Assembly: GCA_023055505.1 (NCBI GenBank)
Contig: JALIRH010000002.1
Coordinates: 37,891,733 to 37,955,732, forward strand
DNA from: Callipepla californica brunnescens
Lineage: Eukaryota > Chordata > Aves > Galliformes > Odontophoridae
Direction of reading: 5' to 3'
DNA: 64,000 nt
The position numbers were made by a program, and so were the translations under genes. Of the stretch, positions 12,366 to 23,371 are shown one piece after another (the stretch's first letter is position 1; each line of letters begins with the position of its first letter). The notes below the pieces were generated by a model, which ran no database searches, was not told the DNA's origin, and saw only the letters and a program-made list of their open reading frames with translations.

Positions 12366-13916
12366 TATGACTGGTATGACTTCTTATACTGTGTAGAAGG
12401 AGAAATTTGTTTGTGCAGTCTAAATCCTTAGTTTTTAGTCATTTACTGCTATGAAATAATAGTTTATGCCTTGAGCTTATGATTGCTGAATTTAGAACTG
12501 CTGAATTTGCACTTAATGTATTCTGGAGCTATATACCCTACAGCAAACACTGATGTAAAGCTACTGCAAAGTTGTGATTCAGGCTGAATCTCCAGTCTCA
12601 AAAAAATAATCCTGAACAAAACTGCCTTAAGAGTAACTTTGCTTGAATAATGACTGGCTAAAGTTAGAACATGATTTTAAACGAAATACTCTTTTTCCTC
12701 CATGAAGAACTGAAAATTAGAAACACAACCCACAAATTGTTATGCGTAGAGAATTCTTCCTAGGTTTAATTTTTGATATTTTCTTACTTGTAGACACATT
12801 TATTTTGATTTTTGTTACAAACAAGCACTAAAATAGCACTGCTATTTAGATGTTTTCAGGGTGACCTTTCATTCAAACATAGTACCATCCTACCTACTTC
12901 TTTTGTTTGATTTAGTCCAGTCCCTGGCTATTTGCACCTTAATGAGATGTGCTTTAGCCTTGAAAAATATGTGCAGCTTAGTTTTATATACTTAATGTCC
13001 TTCTGTTGCTGTAGAAACCAGATGTTTTGTAATTAAACATGCACAGTCAATGGTCGTGTACTGTCATGTGAAAGACTGCTTTTTACAAGCTGCTATCTAA
13101 CCAAATAACATGAGTTCTTGACTATTGAAAAATTAAGTTAATTGGGAAAGAAGGTTCCTTTAAAAACTAATCATTTTCTTGAGAATTTCATATAATATTA
13201 TTAAAATAATGTTGCCAGATTTTGTGGAAACTGTGCATGTCAAAACGTACTATAACCTTCCTTCTTCCAGTTTTGCCTATTATTTTCCACTCAAAGAAAA
13301 ATGAACAATAAGCGATGAAAACTAAATGTCTCCTGAAGGTAGGAAGGTGGTCATCAGCTTCAATCTAACCAGTATAGTTGTGATACTGAATTCAAAATGT
13401 ATTTTTTACTTCTTCTGGGATATGTGGAACAAAAATTCTGTGGTGACTATCCACAGTGAATTTTTCTTTTTACTTCCAATGATTTATCTTTCATGTAGTG
13501 CAGGGCATGAGATTTCTAAGGGCTCATAAGTCAGTCACTAAAATCAGTAAAGACTGCTGGGAGACTGGCAAAGATATGAGAGTTGACATGAAATGTGGAT
13601 AAGTGGAAAGAAAGACTGCAGCAGTGAATGATCTAGTAGTTCTCCATGGAGGCAAGACAACCAGCACACTGGTCCTGAGGGTGGTGTGGAAAAAGGCCTG
13701 AATAGGACATAGAAAATGAACAGGTGGAATACTTCTAGACATATATATTTTGTATGTAAAAAATATAATTAATATAAGGACTTGGAAGCTGGATTTACTT
13801 CTAGTCTCAAAAAGGAAAAAAGAAATCCATTTTAAGAAAGCCACCTATAAATAAAAGTAATAATACAGAACAGCACCTCAAAATGATTTATAAATATGAA
13901 TTACTCAGTGTAGTAA
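12366..13916. other. AT-rich sequence with no recognised feature
   Basis: About 1.5 kb between the mariner and the CR1/LTR composite. The longest open frame is 106 codons on the minus strand, with no recognisable domain. No repeat family was recognised. Confidence 0.5.
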
Positions 13917-14270
13917 GATCACAGAATCACAGAACTGTAGGGGTTGGAAGGGACCTCTAGAAATCATCTAGTCCAACGACCCTGACGAACCAGGCTCCTC
14001 CCTCCCCAGGTTGCACAGGTAGGCATCCAGACAGTCCTTGAATGTCTCCAGAGAAGGAGAGTTCACAACCACCCTGGGCAGCCTGTGCCAGTGCTCCATC
14101 ACCGCACTGTGAAGAAGTTTCCACACACATTTGCACAGAACTTCCTATGCCTCAGTTTGTGATCATCTCCCCTCATCCCATCAATACACATAGCTGAGAA
14201 GGGTCCAGCCTCGTCCCTTTGCCTCCCTCTCCTTAGATATTTATAGACATCCCCTCTGAGTCTTTTTTTT
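13917..14270 (-). mobile_element. CR1 LINE 3' end, minus strand (outer part of composite)
   Basis: Begins with the reverse-complement CR1 terminus GATCACAGAATCACAGAACT and GGTTGGAAGGGACCTCTAGA. It continues through GTTGCACAGGTAGGCATCCA, CAGCCTGTGCCAGTGCTCCA and TTAGATATTTATAGACATCC, and stops inside the GAGTCTTTTTTTT segment. The terminal 8-bp repeat is well kept and divergence is low compared with the copy at 1380. It belongs to the subfamily with a CTACCTGTGCAACCTG motif. It abuts a 5'-truncated LTR at 14279. CR1 ORF2 sequence of the same orientation resumes at 14775, which suggests one CR1 was invaded by the LTR and then lost its reverse-transcriptase segment. Confidence 0.92.
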
Positions 14271-14278
14271 CAAGTAGT

Positions 14279-14774
14279 ACATTGAGAATTAAAGAGTTAA
14301 TGCTTCAGCTCTGTGAATCATCGATAGTCATGGGCATACCTGTCTCTGAAGAGGAGTAGAACTGTGTTCCTAAGAGGATTTTGCATTGCTTTGTATTTTT
14401 ACATATTTCCGCTCAGACGGAAAGATAAAAATTGTTCGCATGTCACCAAACACACTCTTTCCTTTGGAGACCGACCCAGCAGTGGGTATTTGCTAGCCAG
14501 CTCGTCTTCAACATTTAGCATAAGGCCTTCAGTTTATCAGACACTCTCTCTTGCTCATTTTGCTTCATTTATTAGCTTTAATTCCAATTTTATTTTATTA
14601 TATTGTGTTATTTTGCTTTCCAATATTATTATTTAGTAAATTAGCTTTCCTCCTCAGATTGTTGTCACTGTTTTGGTTCTAGGCCCATTTCTATTTTCCT
14701 TCCCCCTTTCCCAGGGCATGGTCCTTGGGTCCCTCGTGCCAGTCATGGCCAAACCAGCCCGTAAACCATTGACA
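14279..14774 (+). mobile_element. Solo LTR, second family, copy A, 5'-truncated
   Basis: Aligns by eye along its length with the LTRs at 22311-22840 and 58058-58583. Shared landmarks are GAATTAAAGAGTTAATGCTT, a CTCAGACGGAAAGATAAAA block, TTTATTAGCTTTAATTCCAA, TAGCTTTCCTCCTCAGATTG, TTGGTTCTAGGCCCATTT and a pyrimidine-rich CCCCCTTTCCCAGGGCATGG. The right end GTAAACCATTGACA corresponds to the CA terminus of copy B. About 56 bp found at the left of copy B are absent, so the 5' end is deleted. No internal retroviral sequence is attached. Confidence 0.8.
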
Positions 14775-16312
14775 GTGTTGCATAGACGCTCTAGGAACAT
14801 CTCCTCCCTCACCAAAGGGGAGCCTTCCATTTCCCAGACCCTCTCACTTACGCTCATGGTCAAGGAGTCCCAAGGGGGAGTTCTCACAGTGAAGACAGCA
14901 AAAAAAGCGTTCAGTATCTCCATCTTCTCTGCATCCCCCACTACCCTTCATTTAGTAGGGGACCCATATTTTCCCTAGTCTTCCTTTTACTGTTGACATA
15001 CTTAAAAAAACCTATCTTTTATCTCCTTAGCCAGATCCAATTCCAGGTTGGCTTTGCCTTTCCTCATCACACCCCTGCAGGCCCTGATAACATTCTTATA
15101 TTCTTCCCAAGTGGCTGGACCCTTTTTCCACATTTCATGGACCTTTCTCTTCCCTTTGAGTTTATGCATGAGCTACTTGCTCACCCACACAGGTCTCCTG
15201 CCACCCTTGCCTGATTTCTTATTCACAGGGATGCACCAATCCTGAGAATGGAAGAAGTGCTGTTGAAATGCTGAGTAGCTCTCAGAGGCCCCCTTACCTT
15301 CTAACACCTTAGACCACTGGATAGCTCCAACAGGGTTCCAGAAGAGACTGAAGTCAGCTCTCCTGAAAACCAGGGTAGCAACACTACTTTTTGATCTGCT
15401 TCTTCCATTCAAGATCTTGAACTCCACCATCTCATAATTACTACATTCCCATCTGCCCCTGACCTTCACTTCCATAACAAGCCTATCCTTATTAGTAAGA
15501 ACAAGGTCCAGTAATGCCCCACTCCTCCTTGGCTCCTTCACCGCCTGCATCAGAAAGTTATCTTCAACACATTGCAGGAGCCTTCTAGAGCATACATGTC
15601 TGTCCATGTTGCTTTCCAGACAAATATCTGGATAATTGAAGTTCCCTATAAACCAGCACCTGAGTTTGTAAGGCTACTTCCAGCTGCTTGCAGAATGCTT
15701 CATCAGCTTCCTCCTGCTGATCACAGGGTCTATAATACATCCCCACACTAGCCTGCCCCTTAATTCTCACCTGCAGGCTCTCTATTAGTACGTCACCCTC
15801 CCCCAGGTGAAGTTTGATACATTCAATCTGCTCTCTCACATAAAGAGCAACTCCACCACCCCACCTCACCATCCTGTCTTTCCTAAAAAGCCTGTAGCCA
15901 TCCATGGCAGCATTCCAGTCATGCGAGTCATCCCAACACATCTCCACAGTTGCTATGAGATCATGACCATGCGACTGCATGCAGATCTCTAATTCTTCCC
16001 ATATTTCCCATGCTGCATGCATTAGTATACAGATGCTTTGGGGAAGCAGCAGGTACACGTATCCTTAAAGGGATGCAAGAACATTTCAGGTGGGGCATTC
16101 ACAATGGTAACTCCTCTGGGGAGTCCTCACAAGATCCTACAGGATGACCTAGAGGTATTTATTTTCCTGCAGTCTCCTACAGTGACGACATCCCCAAGCC
16201 CTTCTTCCATCAGATCTACTCGCTCCACCCTAGCAAGCAATATTTTCTCCTCTTCCCCCTTCATGCACAGTCTAAAGCTCTCTCAACAAGCCCTGTCAGC
16301 TCCAGGCCATGA
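14775..16312 (-). mobile_element. CR1 LINE, ORF1/ORF2 junction and ORF2 5' half
   Basis: The minus strand carries the 5' half of CR1 ORF2: an endonuclease domain followed by the linker towards the reverse transcriptase. It continues to a KMEILNAFFA motif (usually AEVLNAFFAS) and ends at SPLVREE next to the LTR at 14774. The part from about 16060 to 16312 looks like the sequence before ORF2 in CR1, but this is less certain. Most bird CR1 copies are short 3' ends, so retention of 1.5 kb of the 5' half is unusual. The reverse-transcriptase segment is missing between here and the 3' end at 13917-14270. Confidence 0.85.
15173..16058 (-). pseudogene. CR1 ORF2 endonuclease and linker, frameshifted
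   Basis: Two overlapping open frames on the minus strand (16058-15585 and 15607-15173) lie in different frames and together follow CR1 ORF2. The first reads LMHAAWEIWEELEICMQSHG (usually MGNKQEELEAIVQQ-like), then WDDSHDWNAAMDGYRLFRKD, RWGGGVALYVREQ and YYRPCDQQEEADEAF, which is the APE-type endonuclease fold that nicks target DNA. The second reads SRRLLQCVEDNFLMQAV, then SGALLDLVLTNKDRL and FKILNGRSRSKSS, the C-terminal end of the endonuclease. It continues with DWCIPVNKKSGKGGRRPVW of the linker. The GDFN motif expected after the EVALQTQVLV segment is destroyed at the frameshift, so the enzyme cannot be active. Start positions have no meaning because the frames are remnants. Confidence 0.87.
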
Positions 16313-17134
16313 TATTAAAATAAGATTTGATTATACTGTTTTTCTTTCGAAAACAAGTAAGATCAAATGCAGCTTGAATATATTGAATTAAATTGAATAT
16401 AAAATCAGATTTTTTTGGAAGATATGTTTGGAAATAAAATTTCTGCCCCCTTTCTCTTTGTTTTCCTTCTTTTCATATATGTTGCTTTCAAAACAAAAAT
16501 AACTTTTTGAGGCAGTTCAATTATTGTTCCAGCAGTCAGCCACCATTACATGTAACATTTGGCTGGGAATAGGCATGCAGCATAACTTGGACTTTATCTT
16601 CATTATTAACTTCCTAAGTATTCCACCTTGAAAAGTTATTTATTAGAAAAGTAATAGGATTGCATAAGGAATTATACCTCTTAATACATGGGTGTTAGAT
16701 TTTGCAGCAGGCACCACACAGAACATCAGAAAGAATGAATCAAAGCAAGTGCATTTAGACTGAAAAGACTTCATGAGAATCCTGCATACACTATTTCACA
16801 AGCCTCTGAAGCCTACAGTCAGCAGTAGAGTTTTGGGACGTTCACTACATGAGGACATTTCTCTATTAAACAAATACTTATTTTCTAACCACAAAGAAAA
16901 CTTGCTTTCTCCAGCATTGTCTCTAGGTTTAGCAAATGGCTATACTTCATTCAGAATACTTACCTTTCAAGAGGACGTATTTTGGACAATATTCTGTTCA
17001 GGCACTGAATTGCTGCAGCGTGCAGGACAACACTGATCCAAATACAAGGCCATTTATGCTTGTAATTCCCTGAAAGCATTGTAAGTCTATATCACTTTTG
17101 AAATTTGAAATACATACAAGCTATTTTGTAGAGT

Positions 17135-17177
17135 AAAAAAAAAAAAACAAAAAACAAACAAACAAACAAAAAAAACC
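17135..17177. repeat. A-rich (CAAA)n tract
   Basis: An A run passes into four or more CAAA units and then another A run ending in CCCAA. Confidence 0.85.
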
Positions 17178-17902
17178 CAACTGTAAAGCCTGACAGAAGA
17201 TACAAAGGAAAACTGAGAATTGTGCTTTTCCAGTGAATACAATAGAGGTCAGAACCTGACTAGTGACCCCAGTAAAATTTAGAAGTCATAAAAAAGTAAT
17301 TTCTGAACATGAAGCAAACTTGAACTGTTCACAGAGAAGGCAAATAGAAGGGGATGTAATATGAGAAAATGGCAAATCAGGAAAGAAAGCAGATCAATGA
17401 ATCTCGTCTACTCAATAAAGTATGAAGAAAGGAAAGCTCTAGCTGCTATTTAATGCTACATCCAGTAAAGAACAGCAATTACAGTGTCCTCCTCCCCACT
17501 TAATCACACAGATCTTACTGTAGGAAAGTAATTTATTTCCCATCCTACAACCACCATACAGTCAACATGGAAAAAAAAAAAGGCTCACTATTTTCAACAG
17601 AAACTATATATAATGTTTAACCAACTGAACAAAACAATCACTTTTACTCTAAGAACAAAAATGAAAAATTAGAGTTTCAGGCAAAAAAGTTCACAGACAC
17701 TTGTAAAAGGTGCTGTAGAATAGCAATACATTAATAAGAATAAATTAAAAATTTTACTTTTAGGTATTATTATATTTTCCATTATAGTAAAGTATTAGTC
17801 TTTCATGAAAAGACTGTCCATATGAATTACATAAGTACAATATTGATTGCAGCTTGGCTTCATGCCTAGCTACAACTGAAAGGTGCCTAAATGCAAAACC
17901 AG

Positions 17903-17926
17903 GTGAGAAAACAGCAGTTTTCTCAC
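17903..17926. repeat. Perfect 10-bp inverted repeat with 4-nt loop
   Basis: GTGAGAAAAC at 17903-17912 is the exact reverse complement of GTTTTCTCAC at 17917-17926, separated by AGCA. It could fold as a short stem-loop, but nothing around it suggests a terminator or RNA gene. Confidence 0.6.
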
Positions 17927-18575
17927 AGGATGCAGCACCCTTCAGCACTAGGAGCTTTCTGAAGAATATCCTGGTTTTCCCTCTGGCTCTTTGTCAGATT
18001 TGGTTTCTTGGATACCTCAGATCACAGCATTTGACTGTCAGTTTCAGAGAAGGCACCTATGGTTTCCATGTACTTTGTCATTCCACATCTCTTCACTTTC
18101 CAAACACCCTTTGAATTCCCACCTTCTTGACCACCTTCTCAGGCCTTGTCACGATATCCTAAAGGGTCAGCAGTCCATGAGTCCCTTACATCTGCCAGCT
18201 GAATGTTTACAGTAAATGACTAGGTCCTGAGAGGAGCTTCAGAAATGTCTGAAAACGATATCAGCTGTATCTATCATCTACACACAGGACTGACAACAGC
18301 AATTGTTTATTATGTTCAATATGAGCATGTTTCTGTGACAATGGTCCAAGCCTTGGACCATCTTCAAAGTTAACTCTAGCGACAGTAAGACATGAGAAAG
18401 TAGAAAAGTTCAAGCACTGGAAATTATTGCTGGCAACACTGATAAAGATATTCTCAAACCCTTTTGCAGTGCACCACAAATTGTAATGCACAAAACAATG
18501 GGAGGCAGTTATTCAACCAGTCATGTAGGTCTCAAACAATTACACTGGGAGAGTAGTCAGGAAGACAAAGAAACA

Positions 18576-18605
18576 CCCCCCCCCCCCCAAAACAAACAAA
18601 CAAAA
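18576..18605. repeat. C13 run followed by (CAAA)n
   Basis: Thirteen consecutive C (18576-18588) are followed by AAAACAAACAAACAAAAAAC. Homopolymer length may be unreliable here. Confidence 0.8.
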
Positions 18606-19890
18606 AACTTGTCTTTATAACAACATACAAACCTCTTGCATTTAGTGTAGTTCAGCAGTAATAAAATATACACTGACACAATCCGAAGGCCATAACGTGT
18701 GTCAGAATGAAGCACCTCCAGGAGTTCTGCAGGAAAGGCTGGCAATGTCAATAATGGTATGACCTCCTTGACATGAGTGCAGTCCCACAGTGCTCAAAAC
18801 AAAGACCTTGCCGTTACCTGCTACATGGTCATGCAGTCTTGAAGCGAAACTCCAGAAAAGGCAACTGGGTCCCTAGGAGCAAAAGAGAGACGCAAAGAAG
18901 GAAACAAGACAGTAGGACTACAGGCTCCCCTGTGAAACCATGAGAGGGCTGATCAAATCTCACTTGACTTTAACTTTTCTTATTTCTTTGCAGAATCATA
19001 GGTAGCCAGATCTGTTGTGGATGTTCACTGTGGGGACCCATGCCCTGTGTCTTTAGAACAAGCAAAGGAACAGGCCAATAGCTTTCCTTTGGACAGACCA
19101 GTGGTGGGGAAAACAACAGCCCTTGGCAAGTTTTGCAAGGTTGGAAGGAAGAGAGAAGTCTCATGAGAATGGTTAAGACTTTGTGACTCTTATTTATTTG
19201 CTTCCTGAGAAGAAGTATATCTGTTCTACCAGCAGTGGTTTTATAAGCACTGTAAAGGAGGGTTAGATGACAGTTTGCTTCTCACTTACTATCCTAGAAT
19301 TCTCTATGACAGGTATTTTCAGGTTTCAGGAACTTGTTGTTTGAAGCAGTATATTAAGGCCTTTTTCTTCCATGCAGACTCCAAAGAAGAAACTTTCAGT
19401 TTTACCTCCTTCTTACCACACAAGGATTCTCTTTCTCCATACCTGAATAAACAAGAGTCCAGGAAGCTTGCACACTGTTCCAGGCCTGCAATATCATTCT
19501 GTCTTTCAGTGCTTTTTGTTGCAAATTATACCTTATCTCTGGTAAATTAGGACTGCAGACCTCTTTCATGGTTCCAGTATTGCATTAGATATTGACTACA
19601 CCCTGATCTCAGAATCTCTCTTTTTAAATAATGTTTCACTATCTAATATAAAAATATATTAACATTAGAGTTTGTTCCTATATGGATAGACAGAATTTTA
19701 AACCAAAGTGCAACTAAAGATTTCTCTTAACAGTGACAAAATACATGGTTTCTAACTCCTTCTGAAAACCAGTAAGTTTGTACACTAATGTGTCCCTTCG
19801 AAGCCAGACCTGAACTTCAGTAAGAATTGTGAGAAAGTAATTCCTGACACAGATACAGGCTTCTACTCTGACAAGTGGCAGTATCAGTGT

Positions 19891-19939
19891 AAAATAAATA
19901 AATAAATAAATAAATAAAAACAACAACAACAACAACAAA
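19891..19939. repeat. Compound microsatellite (AAAT)n-(AAC)n
   Basis: About seven AAAT-type units (19891-19920) run directly into about six AAC units (to 19939). Open frames on the minus strand that translate this repeat into poly-Ile/Phe/Tyr/Leu or Val tracts are artefacts. Confidence 0.9.
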
Positions 19940-20089
19940 CAGAACAAAAGCACCTAGATAAGTGCCATAAATGATGACAATTTGTTTCTGAAATTTGAGA
20001 AGATTGGAGAGAAGCAGACAAACACAAATGTTGGGGTGGCTCAAAGAAAATAAAAGAATCTCTGTGGTAGAAAGATTGCTTGAGGATCT

Positions 20090-20752
20090 TCATAGAATCT
20101 TAGCATCACAGAACAGCAAGAGCTGGAAAGGACCTCTGGAGAACACCTAGCCAATATCCTGCTAAAGCAGGTTCCCTAGAGTAGGTTGCACAGAAAAGCA
20201 TTGGATTTTGAGTAACTCCAGAGAAGAAGCCTCCACAGCCTCTCTGGGCAGACTGTTCTAGTGACATGCTATCCTCAAAACAAAGATTTTCCTCATATTC
20301 ATACAAAACTCCCTGTGTTCTAGTTTGTGCCCATTGCCCCTTTTTCTGTCACTGGGCACAACTGAAAAGAGCCTGGCTCCATCCACTTGACTCCCACACA
20401 TTATATTTTTATAAACGCTGATAAGATCCTCTCTCATTCTTCTCCAGGGTGGAAAATCCCAAGTCTCTCAGCCTTTCTTCATAAGGGAGATGACCAGGGC
20501 CCTCATTCATCTTTGTGGCCCTCCTCTGGACTCTTGCTAGAAGATCCCTGTCTTTTTCAACCTGAGGTGCTCAGAAATTGACACAGTATTTCAGATGTGG
20601 CCTCAGCAGGGCAGAGTAGAGGGGAGGGTTTATCTCCCTCAATTTGTTGGCTGCATTCCTTTTTAATGCGCCCCAAGATCCCATTGGCTTTCTTGGACAC
20701 AAGGGCACACTGCTATCTCATGGTCATGTTGGAGTTCTGCTCTTCTAGGGCA
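20090..20752 (-). mobile_element. CR1 LINE 3' part, minus strand, ~660 bp
   Basis: Starts with TTCATAGAATCTTAGCATCA and GCTGGAAAGGACCTCTGGAG, then CCACAGCCTCTCTGGGCAG, GTTCTAGTTTGTGCCCATTG, TCTTTGTGGCCCTCCTCTGG, TTTCAGATGTGGCCTCAGCA and CCCATTGGCTTTCTTGGACA, ending near GAGTTCTGCTCTTCTAGGG. The order of landmarks follows a CR1 from its 3' end back into the last part of ORF2. Frames are broken. This is one of the two longest contiguous CR1 3' pieces in the window. Confidence 0.93.
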
Positions 20753-22310
20753 GACAGAAGACAAGATCAAGATGACTGTATATCATTCAGAATTTTGTTC
20801 CTCAAAAATATTATTTACTGCCTAAACTTCACAAGAGAGATCAGCTTACCGTTTTACAGTAAGTCTGTTAGTCTGTTTTACAGATTACTGTTTTCTGGCT
20901 ACAGCCTCTAGGTGTGCCATCTAAACAACCTCCTATTTGTTATACAAAGCAGTGATATAGTATTAGGCATTTTATGCTAGAAAATTTTTCTCATATATAT
21001 TTTTAACTGACAAAAAAGTGGGATATGAACAGTTGATAACATCATAGTTTTCATCCACCTTTTATCTAAAGGGTAAAATATTTAAAGCCTGACATTCATC
21101 ACTATAAATCAGAGTATTTCACCGTATTAATGGATTTTCCTCAAGAAAAGTCACAGGAAAAAAAAACATAATCTGAACACTCAATACAAGTGTAAATAAA
21201 GAAAAGAGATCAGAAGGCAGTTACTTTTCTGATCTGCACTGTCTAAATTCATGCAATTCACTTTGCACAGATATTAAGAAAAAGAAATCAGAAATCAAAT
21301 TTCACAGTTATTATAACTGAATGAGGAATATGCACAAAAGAGCAGTCCATCATAACACCAAGTTCTGTAAGTTCCCAGGTGTGGTCTAGAGCATGTTTAA
21401 TATTGCAGGTACTCTCAGACATGATAACACAGAAATATACAAATTAAGCAAGATAAAATGATAATAAGATGCCATCTGTTCTGTAACTGTAATCTTTTAT
21501 AAAATATGCTGGTTAACTTCAGTTCTAACATTTCAGAAAACACTGAATAACATGTTGAAAGAGAACATGAAATTACTTTAAATTTGACTGTTGAGTAGAG
21601 ATATTGCACAATACAAGTGGCTACCTCTCTAATTGCTACGTGTAACAAGTAACTGGAGAGAGAATATAAACAATACCAAGTAATCTGTTTGCATCTTTTC
21701 ACATAGAAGTTTTCCTTTGATGATGAAAAACACGTTTGTGAATTCATACAGTCATCATCTGTACATACAGTTCTTTATGGCTGGCTGCGTTCCTTTGGAT
21801 TACTTAATTTTAACAGCTTGCTGCTCCTTATAATTCTGTTTTTGTTTCCATTTTGGAACATAAGAATCAACATGGCATACAAATAAACTGTCATATGAAA
21901 ATAATGCCATATTTCTAAAAAATGCTATTCACATTAATTTTATTTTATTTTTTTTTTTACAGCCGACAACAGGAAGTTAATTCACAATGTTTAGTACGCT
22001 CCTAGTTTTATATTCTCATCCATTATTTTATTATTGTTATGCTAGGTAGTGACTTTTTATTATCATGCTACTCAGAGAACATAAATTTTCATCTATAATT
22101 GCTGAAGTGCATCAGCATGGTTTAGAATTGCAATTACTGTTGATATGACCTTCTGGAAGAAGAGGTGAATTCTTGACTTTTACTAACCAAGAGTGATAAT
22201 GTCATACAAAACAAACTTGTTCCTGGAAGTTACAGGACTTATTATTTTTAATCTCTGGACAACTAGATTATCACTTGATTTCATAAACAAATAGAATCTA
22301 TAACAATAGT
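20753..22310. other. AT-rich sequence with no recognised feature
   Basis: About 1.55 kb. A T-rich tract lies at about 21938-21959. A 110-codon minus-strand open frame (21415-21747) has no recognisable domain. Nothing else is supported. Confidence 0.5.
22306..22310. repeat. Target-site duplication, left copy (LTR copy B)
   Basis: ATAGT directly precedes the TG start of the LTR and recurs at 22841-22845 directly after its CA end. Confidence 0.75.
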
Positions 22311-22840
22311 TGCCATGGTTTTATGATTTTCATTATCATTATTCCACATCATAACATCATGTGAGGCACTGGGAGTTAAAAGGTCAATGCTCCGAGTCCA
22401 TGGACTGACAAATTTCTGGGTACCTGGTTCTCAGAAGGGAAGTAGAACTGCATACCCCAAAGGACTTTGTGTTCCTGTTTTCCACCCAGAAGGTAAGATA
22501 AAACTGCACACAGGTTCTGAGACTTTCTCCTTTTGCTGTTCATCTCAGCAATGGGAGCTCCCTAGCTGTCTCATCTATAACTTTAGATTAAGCCCTTTGA
22601 TTTCAGACTCTCTCATTTTATTTGATTTATTACCTTCAATTCAAATTATGTTGTTTTGCATTCTGCTATCTTATTTACTATACTAGTTTTCCTCTTCAGG
22701 TCATTGCAGCTGTTTTGTTTTTAGGCCCATTTCCCCACACTCTCCCTTTTCCCCCTTCCCCTTTCCCAGGGCGTGGGTCAGCAGTTCCCCTGCTCTTTTA
22801 GTCGCAGAACTGGGCTGAACTGGCCTGTAAACTACTGACA
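22311..22840 (+). mobile_element. Solo LTR, second family, copy B, with 5-bp TSD
   Basis: A complete LTR of 530 bp starting TGCCATGGTTTTATG and ending AAACTACTGACA, so it carries the usual TG...CA ends. It is flanked by an exact 5-bp duplication ATAGT (22306-22310 and 22841-22845). This makes it a solo LTR, formed when recombination between the two LTRs of a provirus removes the interior. A 5-bp duplication fits ERVL-type and some other integrases but does not fix the class. It aligns throughout with copies at 14279 and 58058. No coding sequence is present. I do not recognise the family name. Confidence 0.85.
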
Positions 22841-22845
22841 ATAGT
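22841..22845. repeat. Target-site duplication, right copy (LTR copy B)
   Basis: ATAGT, identical to 22306-22310 on the other side of the LTR. Confidence 0.75.
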
Positions 22846-23013
22846 GCTTTGTATTTGCTTCATGTTCTGTCTGTGGTTTTCATATCTGTGGGAAAGAAAA
22901 GTGGAATGAGAGCAAATACATTCTTATCAACACAATCACACTTCCTGAAGTGCATGCCTTGCCAGTTAAAGAATAGCTTCCATATATATATAGTTTCCTG
23001 TCTTTGAGAGTAA

Positions 23014-23276
23014 ACCATAGAATCATAGAATGACCTGGGTTGAAGAGGACCTCAAAGATCATCGAGTTTCAACCCACCTGCCATGGGCAGTCACCAACCA
23101 CTAGAGCAGGCTGCCCAGAGCCACATCCAGCCTTGCCTTGAATGCCTCCAGGAATGGGGCATCTGCAACCTCTCCAGGCAACCTGTTTCACAGTGTATTA
23201 GCACCCTCTGAATGAAAATCTTCCTCTTAACATCTAACCTAAATCTCCTCTGTCTTAGTCTTAAACTCCAAACAAT
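23014..23276 (-). mobile_element. CR1 LINE 3' end, minus strand
   Basis: Opens with CCATAGAATCATAGAATGAC, the reverse complement of the CR1 ATTCTATG-type tail. It continues through GAGGACCTCAAAGATCATCG, CCTGCCATGGGCAGTCACC, AGGCTGCCCAGAGCCACATC, GGGGCATCTGCAACCTCTCC and CTAACCTAAATCTCCTCTGT. Only the last ~260 bp of the element is present, a typical 5' truncation. The clear tail and modest divergence suggest a younger subfamily than the copies at 1380 and 34902. Confidence 0.94.
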
Positions 23277-23319
23277 GACTCTTTTACAAATAGTTGTACA
23301 ACATTAAAATTTCTTTAAA

Positions 23320-23371
23320 AAACAAAACAAACAAAAAAAAAAAAGCAAGCAACCAACCAAACAAAAAAACT
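23320..23371. repeat. A-rich CAAA/CCAA tract
   Basis: AAAACAAAACAAAC passes into an A run, then GCAAGCAACCAACC and another A run. Low-complexity sequence directly after a CR1 copy. Confidence 0.8.

Larger units (their letters stand above)
16313..20089. other. Sequence with simple repeats, no gene recognised
   Basis: About 3.8 kb with an A/CAAA tract at 17135-17177, a short perfect inverted repeat at 17903-17926, C13 at 18576-18588 followed by CAAA units, and a compound microsatellite at 19891-19939. Open frames are under 95 codons and none shows a known domain. Confidence 0.45.

Noticed and set aside
14364..14978. Open frames of about 90-100 codons on both strands
   Set aside because: They lie in the LTR and the antisense or junction of CR1 ORF2. 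Only the minus-strand EKMEILNAFFA segment is real element-derived sequence, and it is part of the CR1 pseudogene.
19714..20093. Three overlapping minus-strand frames with long Phe/Ile/Tyr/Leu or Val/Cys runs
   Set aside because: They are translations of the (AAAT)n-(AAC)n microsatellite.
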